A stretch of 64,000 nucleotides of DNA from Triplophysa rosa (Eukaryota > Chordata > Actinopteri > Cypriniformes > Nemacheilidae). The stretch lies in contig NC_079894.1 of the NCBI RefSeq assembly GCF_024868665.1, positions 6,225,426-6,289,425 on the forward strand, written 5' to 3'. The notes under the pieces are model-generated. The model was not told the DNA's origin, did no database searches, and worked only from the letters and a program-made list of their open reading frames with translations. Position 1 is the first letter of the stretch. Every line of letters begins with the position of its first letter. Below are positions 35,835 through 46,892 of the stretch, one piece after another. The translations under genes were made by a program, and so were the position numbers.

Positions 35835-36637
35835 CTTGGTGGTATAGTTTTAGCTGTGGTAACACTAGCAGAGAAAGAGGAGAGTAGTGACTGGTAGTCC
35901 ACTAGGTCAGCAGGATTCTTGGTCTTGTGCCATTTCCTTTCAGCAGCCCTGAGTGTACTCCATTGTTCACGGAGGATGTCAGACAGCCAGGGGCAGAAGG
36001 GGGTGGCACGAGCTGATCTGGAGGACAGAGGACAAAGGTTATCTAGACAGGAGGTAATTGTTGAGCATAAGGTGTCGGTGGCAGTGTCAGCATCTAGAGA
36101 TGCAAAGTTGGAGGGAAGAGAGGATGTGACTTTAGCAGAGAGGGTGCTAGGAGATAGAAAGCGGAGGCTCCGTCTAAAATAAACGGGTGGTGGTGTTGGT
36201 GTAGTGCTTATAGGAAGGAGTATGTTGAAAGTGATGAAGAAGTGGTCAGAAATGTGAAGAGGTGTGACTTGAATGTTATCTGTGGTGCAGTTACGGGTGT
36301 AGATGAGATCAAGCTGGTTTCCTGATCTGTGAGTACAGGCTGTGGCGGGGCACGTGAGGTCGAACAAAGCGGTGAGGGTGTGGAAGTCAGAGGCATAGGG
36401 TTTCTCTAGGTGGATGCTGAAGTCCCCAAAGACTACAAGAGGGCCGCCACCCTCCGGGAATGATGAGAGCAACACATCTAACTCTTCAATGAAGTTGTGA
36501 AGAGGACCTGGGGGGCGGTGAACTACAACAACACTGAGCTGAGTGGGAAAAGTGATATTAACAGCATGGTATTCAAATGAATAGTTGTTGCATAGGGAAG
36601 ATAGTGTGGAATATTTCCAATTATTGTTGATAAGCAA
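35831..36637 (-). pseudogene. L2 apurinic-like endonuclease domain (5'-truncated)
   Basis: A 268-codon frame. It shows VVVVHRPPG, GGPLVVFGDFSIHLEKP (the GDFN-H block, here with Ser for Asn), NQLDLIYTRN and ISDHFFI (the S-D-H catalytic block). The enzyme nicks target DNA to prime reverse transcription. The N-terminal third is missing. The same frame can be followed upstream of the listed start to about 36690, with one TGA near 36645. Confidence 0.9.
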
Positions 36638-37772
36638 ACCTGTGCCTCATCCTCTTCCAGTTTGGCGGGGAAAGTGAGAGAAGGAGTATGATTCTACAAT
36701 CATACTTTATGTTAGCTAGTTACAGGCAAAAATATAGAGCTTGTATTTGAGAAATGTGCTATGACTGTCAACGAAAAATGTAATGCTGTATGCTTCGGAT
36801 TGCACAGAATGAGCAAGCGATCATGAATTATAAGCATCATAGCAACCGTTAGCTAGTTTGAGAGAGCAATTATCTTAGATATTGTGTAGGCCTACACGGA
36901 ATGCATTTAGGCAGGCTAGCAAACAAGTTGAAATCATCACAAAAATACCTTCTACGAGCTCCTAAACGACATGTTTCATAAAACAGATTTTGAGTTTGGC
37001 GCCTCCCGCTCCGTCTGACGTTCCTCCATTCATGAAACAACTGACCACCTCATGCTTATGAAGGGCTACCACGCATGCGCAGAAATGTGGATTTTCTGAT
37101 ATTTATGTTTAAACATGTGTACATCTATTTTGTGTTTTAAGGTACCATCATTTGATGCCAGGTTATTAGGGCTACGCGCTGCAATGCAGTTCAAGTTGGG
37201 CGGATTTACAACATGCAAACTCACCCATTTCTCCCAACATGAAATGAATGGCTGGGACAGGAGCGTGAGGGAGACCAGGGAGAATAGTGAGCTTTATTAT
37301 TTCCTATACAATTGGATGCGTTTGAGATGAATAAAAAGTCTTAAATTTAAGGTTGAAAGGTTTATAATTGCTCCCTACAAGGAAGTTAAAGTATTTTAAA
37401 TACATTAATTATAAAAGCACTTGTTTCTAATTTATGGACTAATTTTCCAAAATATGAAATAAACATTATGTGGTTAAACGACAAGCGCCTGCGTCACAAT
37501 GGGCGAGGCTTTCTCTGGCACAGTGCCAAACACAGCACGCAGCTCTTACCTGTGTGATTCGCTCCAGAGAACAGCCGACCGTGATCACAACTTTGATGTT
37601 TGGTTTTAAAATGTATAAAGACTTGCCGAGTCATAGTGTTCAAGTCTAAGTCAAGTCACGTCACGAGTCATTGGTGTCCAAGTCTAAGTCCAGTTGCAAG
37701 TCATCAAATTTGTGACTCGAGTCCGAGTCGAGTCCAAATCACGAGACTCGAGTCCACAACTCTGCTATTTTG

Positions 37773-38118
37773 TGGTCTATGAAGACTCATCCCTTCTCCA
37801 TTTGTTGGCCATTATTGCTTCTGGATTTTGCATTTTAAGCCACAGAAATCCTACAGTATGTTGTCTCTCCAAAATGTGCGTGCTTTTTTGTCACATCTGT
37901 AACACATGAATATTTCCCTCTTTTAAAATATAAAACCTGTGTATAGACTGATATATTTCTGACGTCTGGACTCTATCATCAGAGGTATAGTTCAATTTAA
38001 ACAGATGATTCAGTATATTGGTAATAAATATATTCTCAAAGTTTTTATTTATATTTTAAGTTTCGACTCAAAGGTTTAAAAGGCCTAAAAATCCCAAAAA
38101 TTACAGAAATTGTCTAAA
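37773..38118. other. No gene recognised
   Basis: A short AT-rich gap between the large hAT element and a solo LTR. Nothing recognisable. Confidence 0.4.
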
Positions 38119-38446
38119 TGTAACAACTCACGAACTACAATCCCCATAATGCCTTGCACCTGATTACTCCATGATTTCACCCACACCTGACATTCATTAC
38201 CTGGACCCTATATATGTTTGCCATCTGTCTTTGTTCATTGTCAAGTCTAGTTGTAAGTTGTTATATATTGTGTGCTATCCCTTAGCGCTGACTACTCAGT
38301 AGATGTTAATACTGTTCTCAGCTTACGTGGATGTTTATCTGTTCTGGTTCCATTGGATGTTCATTGTTTGCACTACTTGCTACTATAAACTGGATTAACA
38401 TTACTTGACGTTGTCATCGTGTCTGTCATCAATGTGTGCCGTTACA
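38119..38446 (+). repeat. Solo LTR (328 bp)
   Basis: It begins TGTAACAACTCACGAACTAC and ends GTGCCGTTACA. The flanks are CTAAA on the left and CTAAC on the right, a one-mismatch 5-bp duplication. It contains CCTATATATGTTTG (a TATA box at about 38210). Its ACTACAATCCCCATAATGCC segment is shared with the LTR at 22120. A lone LTR of this kind normally results from recombination between the two LTRs of a full element. Confidence 0.8.
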
Positions 38447-39267
38447 CTAACACAAAGAAGAGAAACAACATTTAAGGTTATGCACCATTTGTGGCAAAAA
38501 TATCAAAGTATCAACAATGTATCAATGTTGTGCTTGACATGTATGAAGTGTATGTGATAATGTAAGTTTGCTTAATAGGACTCTGGCACTTTGCAGTCAT
38601 TGAATACAACATGAACTGCTCTTCAAACCAGAGTACTGTAGGGTCAAATGTGACACTATCTGTCCAGCAGCTGAAGATTGGATGAAATGGAATCATGTAA
38701 CAAGACAATGACCCCAAGCACACCAGCAAATATATCACTGAACAGCTACAAATGAAAGGATGATGTTGGAATGCTCGAGTCAAAAGTAAAGACCACAACC
38801 TCACTGAAATGTTGAATCATAAGAGAACCATCTATAAACCAATGCCTACCACAGATTGCAACAGTCCACATTTCTCCAAAACTAACATCAGAGAGTGATA
38901 AAGATTTTACAACACTAACAACACAACTTGGATTTTAAACAAAACTTCCGTAGCAACAAGTTTTCCAGTGGATGAAACACCTGCCATCTGTTATAATACA
39001 GCCGCTAAGGTGAAGTCTGGTTCAAAAACTAAGCACAACTGAAAAAGTGACAATTGGAAAAGTCTGCAAGCCAAGCAATAATTAGCAACTCTCCTCCACC
39101 CCATCACGAAATATATAGTATATATTGACTAGTGTTCTGGCTTACAGTGTGTACCTGATACCTCTTTACTTGAAGAGACATTGAATCTGTGTTGTACAAT
39201 ATGCCTGATAACCGAGCCAGATAAATGGATGGGCTTATAAGCTCAACACGTTGTCAAAATCTAAAAT
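38447..39267. other. No gene recognised; Tc1-like composition
   Basis: The region 38630-38820 (TGGAATCATGTAACAAGACAATGACCCCAAGCACACC) resembles decayed Tc1-type transposase coding sequence: AACAAGACAATGACCCCAAGCACACC would encode a QDNDPKHT-like block around the second catalytic Asp. Stops and indels prevent a clean frame, so I only flag it. Confidence 0.5.
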
Positions 39268-39868
39268 TTAAAGGGTAACTCCGGCCAAAAATGGAAATTC
39301 TGCCATTAATTACTCACCCTCAAGTAGTTTAACATCCCTAGGGCCTCCGTTTTTCCCCAGAAGGCAAATTAAGGTAGTTTTGGAAGCTTTCTGACTCCTC
39401 TATAGATTGCAACGCAACCAAACACATGAGCCACATGACATTGCATCCGGTGTCAGCATCACCTGACACATGCACGTTCTGACCACACAGGCTCTATGTC
39501 AGAACACGCATGCGTCGAGCGATGCTGACACCGGATGCACTGTCGTGTGGCTCTCGGGAACGCACGCTGGAAACTAACCATCAAATCAGGAAGTTTTTGA
39601 ATATAGTCGTTAGTTTTGTTTGTTTGCGCACAAAAAGTGTCCTCGTCTCATATTAATTTATACTGAACCACCGGAATCGCGTGGACAATTTTACGATGTC
39701 TTTACACACTTCGGAGATTGGTTGCGTTGTAATCTAAGGAGTCAGAAAGCTTCCAAATCTACCTTAATTTACGTTTTTGGGAAAAATGGAGGTCCTACAG
39801 ACGTTAAACTACTTGAGGGTGAGTAATTAATGGCAGAATTTTCATTTTTGGCCAGAGGTACCCCCTAA
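39268..39868. mobile_element. 600-bp foldback (snap-back) element
   Basis: The left terminus GGGTAACTCCGGCCAAAAAT, with CTGCCATTAATTACTCACCC, pairs with the right terminus GGGTGAGTAATTAATGGCAG, with ATTTTTGGCCAGAGGTACCCC. Pairing continues inward (GGAAGCTTTCTGACTCCT with AGGAGTCAGAAAGCTTCC). The centre is a second palindrome: CATCCGGTGTCAGCATC (39445-39461) pairs with GATGCTGACACCGGATG near 39521-39537. The terminal parts resemble Angel ends while the core differs. No protein is encoded; the small plus frame at 39620-39826 is a by-product. Confidence 0.85.
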
Positions 39869-41045
39869 TGACTGACTGATTCATGCAAGAAGTCTTTCAT
39901 TTATTGCACACTCAAGAAAGCAAGCATCCCTGAGGACATTTCAATCTGAGAAAAAGCTTCTCTTGCTTACAATTTAGAAAATGCAAGTATTCTCTTGCTT
40001 GAGTTCTTTGATGATTGGTGGATGCAAGTATTCTCTCATCCAATCAGAAAGCTTACATCAACACGCAGGGAACGAATGGGCTAGGAAAGAATGAGCACAT
40101 CCGAGCCTCGAGATCGTGACTGATGATTCAAGCAGGAGTTTTATAGATGTTATACCTTCTTCCTTGACTTCAAATCCATGATGCATTTGGAACTTCAGCC
40201 CACATCATCACGATTAAATCCCTTGATCCAATCACCGAAGGATTTATTTATAGAGACGATCTGTGGTAAACACCTCACATTCTCAGTTCCTCCACAGACC
40301 GGCAATAAGTCCGGGTGGTCATTCGGTGCAGTTCATTTTGTGCTGCCTATCAACCATTAGCTGATGTTTGTACTATATGACTGTCCTTGACGTTATGGGG
40401 ATGCATGCACCAGTTTGAATCTGAGGTAGAGTTGAGAATTTTGGTCTGTTCCTCAGACTTCACAATTGCGGTAACAATGAACTGTTGTTGGAAAAGTTTT
40501 GCCTGAAGATTCTTAAACAGTTTTTCAATTCATTATGTAAACAATAACTGTTTATATGCCCGGTGTGACACAGGATAGAATTAAATAACAAAATTAACAT
40601 TTTTGGATGAACTATTCCTTTGATTGTAATAAACATACCTGTCAACCCTCCCGTTTTTCCCGGGATTCTCCCGTATTTTACCATTCTATGCCACTATCAT
40701 CCGCCATCATCCACGGTTGGATAAAATATGTTCATTTAAAACATCATGAAACCCCTGAACACATTTTTTGGAGATGTTAACAGATTTGTATACTGTATGC
40801 TGACTGCTCATTACTGCAAACTTCAAAAGCACTAGTGGAAACTGGTTATTTTCAGTTTCAATTTTGAAAAGCAATTTTCAGAGCAATTTTGTTCTTCTAG
40901 TTTGAAAAGTTCGGTCGGTCCAACATCACGAATGTGATTAACCAAGAATCTCCATATTTAAAACAACTCAGCATTTTTGTGTGATGAATGAGAAGTGTGT
41001 CAATGTGAAGACACAACAGAATCAAAGCAGACAGACACAAAATGA
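39869..41045. other. No gene; one Angel-like end fragment
   Basis: TTTTTGGATGAACTATTCCTTTGA at about 40599-40622 matches a single Angel-type terminus without its partner. The following CATACCTGTCAACCCTCCCG (about 40634-40653) starts a short repeat that recurs in altered form near 52262. Otherwise unassigned. Confidence 0.4.
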
Positions 41046-42660
41046 AACATGCTTATAATAATAATAATAATAATAATACAATAATACCTATTTTATATAG
41101 CGCCTTTAAAAGTAGCATCTAAAAGCGCTTTACATAAGTAAAAATAGAGGGACAAAAATTCAACATATACTAGAAATCAATAACAACAAGATAAAAACAA
41201 TCAGATAAAAACAAAAAAGAGAAACAAGCAATTTCACTAAACAAATTATACAAAGCAAATATAAATAAAAACAAGGCACTCACATATCGCACATAAAAGC
41301 TACCCTAAAAAAGTAATTTTTAAGAGAGGATTTAAAAATATTAAGAGATTCTGCATTTCTTATCTCAGAGGGAAGGGAATTCCATAGTTTTGGGGCCAGA
41401 GAGGAAAAAGCCCCATCACCCATAGATCTTAAGCGAGTTGCCGGGACCAATAAAAGACCAGCTCCAGTAGAACGGAGGTTACATGCTGGGGTGTAGGGTA
41501 CTAAAAGATCTGACAAATATTGTGGAGCCAAATCATTCAAGGCCTTGTAAATCAGCAGAAGGATTTTAAAATCAATTCGTAACTTGACAGGAAGCCAATG
41601 TAAGGTTTCCAAAATAGGTGTAATGTAATCTTGCGCTGGTCCTAGTCAGGATGCGAGCAGCAGAGTTTTGTACCAACTGTAATTTGCTAAGGGTAGCTTT
41701 TGATGCTCCAGCCAACAATGCATTGCAATAATCAATCCGAGAGAAAACAAATGTGTTAAATAACTTTTCAGATACAAAAAATGACAGCATGGGACGTAAT
41801 CTGGCAATATTTCTGAGATGAAAAAAATATACTTTAACTGTAATCTGAACATGTAGATCAAATGTTAAATTGGCATCAAATGTCAATCCCAATTTTTTTA
41901 TTTAGTTTGAAACTGTAAAACAGAGCCATCCACATTTAAGGCTAAAGGCTCAGCTTTACGTAACTGGTGAGGTGAACCAATGAGCATCACTTCAGTCTTG
42001 TCACTGTTCAAACAGAGAAAATGATCAGACATCCATTTTTTAATCTCAGAGATACATTGAGAAAGAAAAGAAACCGTTGCGTTAACACCAGATTTTGAAT
42101 GTATGTATATCTGGGTGTCATCGGCATAAAAATGAAAGTTAAGTCCAAGTGATCTCAGAAGTTTCCCCAAAGGAAAAATGTACATGCTAAAAAGTAAAGG
42201 GCCCAAAATTGAACCCTGGGGCACTCCAGATTTCACCACCCCAACCTTGGATCTACAACCACCCAATACAACAAAAATTGCTTGCGTTCTGTATGGTAAG
42301 ACATAAACCAGTCTAGAGCAGCGTCATAAACACCAAAAACAGTCTCTAAGCGGGAGAGTAAAATACAATGACTGATAGTGTCGAAAGCGGCACTAAGATC
42401 GAGAAGAATCAATTTCGATAGATACCCAGAATCAAAAGCAATTAACAAGTCATTTGTGACCTTAACCAAAGCTGTTTCAGTGCTGTGCAATTTATGGAAG
42501 CCAGATTGAAGGGGCTCAAAGAGATCATTCCCATCAGGTCAGGTGAGACCGCAATTGAGAAGCAACAATTTTTTCTAAGATTTTTGCAAGAAAGGGAAGA
42601 TTTGAGATGGGTCGAACATTTTTTAGGTTGTCAAAAACAATATTGTTTGTATAACTAAGT
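41046..42660 (-). mobile_element. Second LINE, L2/CR1-type, 5'-truncated
   Basis: In minus orientation with an (AAT)n tail at the left (41050-41080), after ATAGCGCCTTTAAAAGTAGC and AAAAGCGCTTTACA, a recognisable fish LINE 3' end. The coding remnant starts within reverse transcriptase near 42640. Its 3' end and protein differ from the L2 at 33.9 kb, so it is a separate family. No clear target duplication was found. Confidence 0.88.
41280..42630 (-). pseudogene. LINE reverse transcriptase and C-terminus (four frames)
   Basis: The minus-strand pieces in order are 42233-42490 ([36 protein letters not shown]), 41898-42266 ([33 protein letters not shown]), 41572-41892 ([20 protein letters not shown]) and 41280-41612 (METLHWLPVKLRIDFKILLL). 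Before the first piece, RPISNLPFLAKILEKIVA can be read at about 42570-42625. The catalytic YADD is intact, but at least three frameshifts separate the blocks, so there is no active polymerase. Confidence 0.92.
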
Positions 42661-44029
42661 GCCTCATGGATATGAATCATATGTGAGATAATATTTTAAT
42701 GTGAATGGAAAGAACATGTTGATGAGCCCATAACAGTTCTGATTTATTTACCTTTCCTGCCATTCATGTTGAAAATGTTAGCATTAGGATGAACCCTGTT
42801 CTAAAATGCCCATAAACCAAGACAAGCATACTGTAAGTTAGTAAATGGTTTAGCTTCAACACTTATTCTTCTAAAATGAGCAGAAAGGTGAGCATTACAT
42901 CACTGCAATATTCCTCAACATGTCGTAGGTACACACTGCACAGATGACTAAACTGGGTTGGAGTCTGCCAGAGCATGACACAACTCTGCACTAGTGAAGA
43001 TCTCAGGAGATTTGATATCTGACCCTTGAGTCTTTGTTAGAGTGACTGTAACTCATCATAGTACCTTGTACAAGCTTGCTGCCAATCTCTGGACTTCAGC
43101 AGATACAGCACTGGACTGAGGAGACAATGACAATACTGTTTGTCATTAGTAGACCCCCCCTTCAAAGTACAGTAAGTTCTAAATCAAGACAACCAAACAT
43201 ACATTCTTATTACAGACCTTCAAACAGGTTTTCTAAAGCATTATTTCACTTTTGTAGTTTCCTTTAGTCTTTGTAAAAGTAAATATGAAATAAAAACTTC
43301 AAGACCTAGATCCCACTATGCTTGGGTATTGGATTCATACTGCATGGTGTGATGTGGGTGAGAAGCAAGGACAAAAAAAGATGTTGAATTGAGATTTTGA
43401 ATGGCTGCTCATACAAGCGGTTTCCATTAAAACATATAAGGCAGAAACACTCAGTTCCCTTACAACAAGAACACCCTAACTATAGACAATAAAATGCTGA
43501 ATATAGAATATGAATCATGAGTAGGTGTATATCTACTGTAGGTTTAATATAACATCTTAAGTGTCTAACACTGACTGCATCTACTTTCACCTGACACAAA
43601 TTACATCAAGGCATCTCATAGAAAATATGCATGAATAAATGAACCAGTACTGTATGTTTTTAATAGAATTTTAAGTAGAGATCAATATAGAACATGACGT
43701 ACCTTCGGGAAGATCACAAGCAGTAACAATTAGAAGAAGCACTGGATTAAGAAACTAACAGTTTTGTGAGTTAATAACAAGTGTGATGTCAATCAGTTGA
43801 CTATATTGCAAATGATCACAGTGAGAATGCAGATGATAATAATGAAGACATCAGCTAATTATATTTTAAAACCCCTCACCTTAAGGGACCTTAGAACACC
43901 TTTCCGTGCCTCTCTGGGAAATGACATATGAATCCGTTGTGGCTGACGTGAATTCAAAAATGTGTTTGTCAAAACAATTCTAATGAAAAGGTTGCAAAAC
44001 TTGTTGTGTTCATAGTTAATGGTAGTCTG
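42661..44029. other. No gene recognised
   Basis: AT-rich sequence without supported exons or paired transposon ends. Confidence 0.35.
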
Positions 44030-44266
44030 TACTTTTGTTTTAATATTATTGGTTTATTTTCTTTTCTGCTCTTAAATTTCCTTTTTGTTCTTAATTTGGT
44101 GTATTAATATTTTGTTTATATTTCCTTCCTGTCCTTAATGTTAACCTGCCAAAAGGGACTACGGATGAAAATTAGCCAGTGTTGGCTAAATCTGGTGCAT
44201 TTTACATATTGTATGTGTTATTAATGTGCATTGTCCCTGATCAAATAAAATGAAATGAAATTGCAA
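44030..44266 (+). mobile_element. Probable LINE 3' end
   Basis: The segment AAGGGACTACGGATGAAAATTAGCC, followed by GGCTAAATCTGGTGCATTTTAC and CATTGTCCCTGATCAAATAAA with a TGAAA-repeat tail, reads like the 3' untranslated end of a fish LINE. No coding sequence remains upstream. The clade is unresolved, and the call rests on recall of fish repeats. Confidence 0.4.
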
Positions 44267-45207
44267 GTGACTAATTAGATCACTGCACCAAACTGGAAAT
44301 GAAACCTTTTTCATTCTTCAAAACTTGTACAATACCCAATATAAAAATTTATTTTCTATTTAATTTCTATTCATATTTTATTGTACAATAATTGTATTAA
44401 ATGAAATTAAAAACTACTCACCAGTTATTGATTCTTTGCAGAGAAGTTAAGTCTGGGCCATATAACATTTGTTGTTGCAGCTGAAACCGTTTAATTACAT
44501 TTTAAAACAGAACAGAATGAAGAAAAAAATATTTACTCACAATTATATATTACACCACACACTTGACCACTTGATGAGGGAAACCGGAAAGATTGTTTAT
44601 GCAAATTATATCTTAACGCAAGCTCCAAATGTGACAGAGCAAAGTTTATTTTCCCATGAAATATGGCATGGGTTGATGTACAGTAACGGGCAAAAACATG
44701 TGCATAATGAAGGATGCATTACTCATGAATGCTCATTTACAATCTGACCACAAGAAAAATAAAAAAATAAAAACAAGTAAAGTGCTTAAACTAAAGGTGC
44801 GCTGAGCTAAGCTAAGATTAGTCTTTTGTCAGTGCCTGCTGTCGAACAGTAAACAAGTACGTCTGCATCATTTGGAGAACCTTAGTGGGCTAATCATCAG
44901 CAGTGAGCCTCATGTTACAATAGTGAAGTGAAATAAATCACTATGAATTGTCAATTTATCTGCCGCGGCAAGAAGCCAAATGAACAGCCTTAGCCAGAAT
45001 GTCTATCACCTGTCCAATATTGTCTATAAAGTCTTGCTCTTTTTTTATTTAAAGGGCATAAATTATTACACGAGTCAATGTTTTAATCATGGTGGGATTT
45101 ATGGGGCCACTTCTCTCACGAGACATGCATTTTTTTAAAACTGTCATATTTAAAACAATTCATACTTGAATATGATCACTGTTTTGTCTACAAACAGTAC
45201 AGTAATG
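44267..45207. other. No gene recognised
   Basis: AT-rich sequence. The left half of the Angel-like MITE that should precede the hAT at 45216 is not clearly visible here. Only about 10-30 bp before the hAT fit loosely. Confidence 0.35.
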
Positions 45208-46671
45208 TTTGTAACCAGGGGCGTAGCCAGAACTTTTTTTTAGAGGTGGCCAGGTAAGACCCAGTGATTTTATTAGGGTGACCAAAAAATCCTTACAGAC
45301 CGAAATTCTTTAACTTCTACTGTAATTTACACCAATTCTTCATTACACATAGTTTGCTGGTCAAAAACATACACGAAGAACGTAAAGTAAACAACTTATT
45401 TGCAATGCTTTCATGTGCTAACATTATTTTAAAATAATTTGCTAGCTATCATTTGCAGTAAGTTAGTTTTTATAGAAAATAAACATTACAGTACCCCAAC
45501 TTAAACTTTTGCAAAAATATAATTAATGAATGAAATCCAGTTAAACAAGACTGATTTTACTGACCTGGAGCCGGCTGCACCAGCTGTGCATAAGTTACAA
45601 CTTAGCCTACTGTAGTTTTGACTTAAACGGGCATTAAGTTACAACTTACGCACTACAACATATTTTTGAGTTGCACCATTCAACTTAGTTGAAGCGTAAT
45701 GTTACGTATAAACTAAATATTTACGGAAGCCTCCTAACGGAATAAGCTCTTGTTTCACTCGACATTCTTCAATGATTTACACACATGATAATGCTGACAT
45801 TTACAGTCACTTACCTTTTAAAATAGAGAACATTATGTGATGACATTTAATTTTTGACTGCTCTAACACGAACCGTCCTAGCGCACCTCCGTGAGTGTAT
45901 ATCTGCCTGTGTTGTGCACGTCAAAATGAAATAATTTTCTTTTTATTTAATTTGCGGTTGGCAGTAAAATGAAATCACCCATATTGCATGTCATTTATTA
46001 TTGCATTAAGTAGGCTGTATTGTTTATTTTACAGCATTTGTTTATATTAAATATGTTATTCATGAAAGGTAGTATTCTATATACCGTTTTTACCGTTATT
46101 ATGTTAGGTAAAATAAGTTTAAATCACGAATGTTTTGAAATTCACAACATTTCAACACAACTTTTTCTCACGAATTTAATCTATTGGACTGTTGAAGGTA
46201 AACGTCATATGCGACTACGCATTACTTTACGGAGAGCTTACGAACTAGCTACGTTCTGCCTTAAGACCAAATGGTGCAACCGAATAACATACAGATTTAG
46301 TTACAAACTAGCTAGTAGTAGTTACTAAGCCTCTAGTGTGGACTATGCATTCATGTTTAAGAAAGAACTTACAAATGCGAGCGATGAACTTCCATGACAG
46401 TACACTGTCACGAAGCGAAGAAGGTTAGCAGCTGTTCAGCTAATAGCGCTCAGACTGTTTGCGTCAGTGCGTCAGCGTATGACATCATATTAACGCGAGA
46501 GTAATGTTCTCGCGTTACTTTCAGTGCATTCGCTAAATGATCTGCGCAGCACTCTGTAAACTCCGACACGCATCTCAAAACTGCTTCACACAACAGAGGT
46601 GGCCAGATAGGTGGCCATCCATCATTCAGGGGTAGCCGTGGCCACCATGTAGCTACGCCCCTATTTGTAAC
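45208..46671. mobile_element. Non-autonomous hAT element, 8-bp duplication TTTGTAAC
   Basis: The element proper is 45216-46663. It begins CAGGGGCGTAGCCAG and ends TAGCTACGCCCCTA, so the inverted ends share AGGGGCGTAGC. TTTGTAAC is duplicated at 45208-45215 and 46664-46671. A subterminal GGTGGCCA motif occurs near both ends (45244 on the left; 46596, 46610 and 46637 on the right). The interior has one 102-codon open frame (46020-46328) without transposase motifs. The right flank continues as an Angel-like MITE, so this hAT landed in that older element. Confidence 0.88.
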
Positions 46672-46892
46672 AGAACAGTTCTGGGTCACCATTGACTTCC
46701 GTAGTAGGCAACGGATCTACAATGGTAGTCAATGGTGCCACAGAATGGTTTGGTTTCCTACATTATTCTAAATGTCTTTTTTGTGTTCGACAAAACAAAA
46801 GAAATTTATACAGGTACATTATATTTTAAAAACAACACGAGGGTGAGTAAACGATAACAGAATTTTCATTTTTGGGTGAACTATACCTTTAA
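46672..46892. mobile_element. Angel-like MITE, right part
   Basis: After the hAT the sequence AGAACAGTTCTGGGTCACCATTGACTTCC and, at the far end, GAGGGTGAGTAAACGATAACAG and TTTTTGGGTGAACTATACCTTTAAA match the Angel-type pattern. Inside it, ACCATTGACTTCCGTAGTAGG pairs with CTACAATGGTAGTCAATGGT. The left arm is missing or unrecognisable. Confidence 0.75.

Larger units (their letters stand above)
33914..36690 (-). mobile_element. L2-clade LINE, 5'-truncated (2.8 kb)
   Basis: A non-LTR retrotransposon in minus orientation. Its 3' tail (TTTACATTTTGTCATTTAGC, then GGACGCTTTTATCC) lies at the left. ATTCTACA at 33906-33913 recurs at 36691-36698 and is the likely target duplication. The coding part begins inside the endonuclease domain and runs through reverse transcriptase to the C-terminus, but it is broken into at least four frames. 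It interrupts the larger hAT element. Its tail is the source type for the fragments at 9955 and 15420 and is shared by the SINE at 26127. Confidence 0.9.
31886..37772. mobile_element. Large hAT-like element, 8-bp duplication CTATTTTG, with two nested insertions
   Basis: CTATTTTG occurs at 31886-31893 and 37765-37772. It bounds an element that begins CAGAGGTGGGACCAAGTC and ends GACTCGAGTCCACAACTCTG, so the inverted ends share CAGAG-TG-G-AC. Both subterminal zones are rich in short AAGTC/GACTT-type repeats (31910-32070 and 37620-37750), as in many hAT elements with subterminal transposase-binding repeats. About 5.9 kb lie between the duplications, of which 3.7 kb are the smaller hAT and the L2 LINE described separately. 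No transposase of its own was found in the remaining 2.1 kb, so it is non-autonomous. Confidence 0.85.

Noticed and set aside
41050..41080. Independent (AAT)n microsatellite
   Set aside because: It is the 3' simple-repeat tail of the LINE at 41046-42660.
46020..46328. 102-codon plus frame inside the 45-46.7 kb hAT
   Set aside because: It lacks hAT transposase motifs and is rich in Ile/Leu/Phe, as expected of AT-rich sequence.
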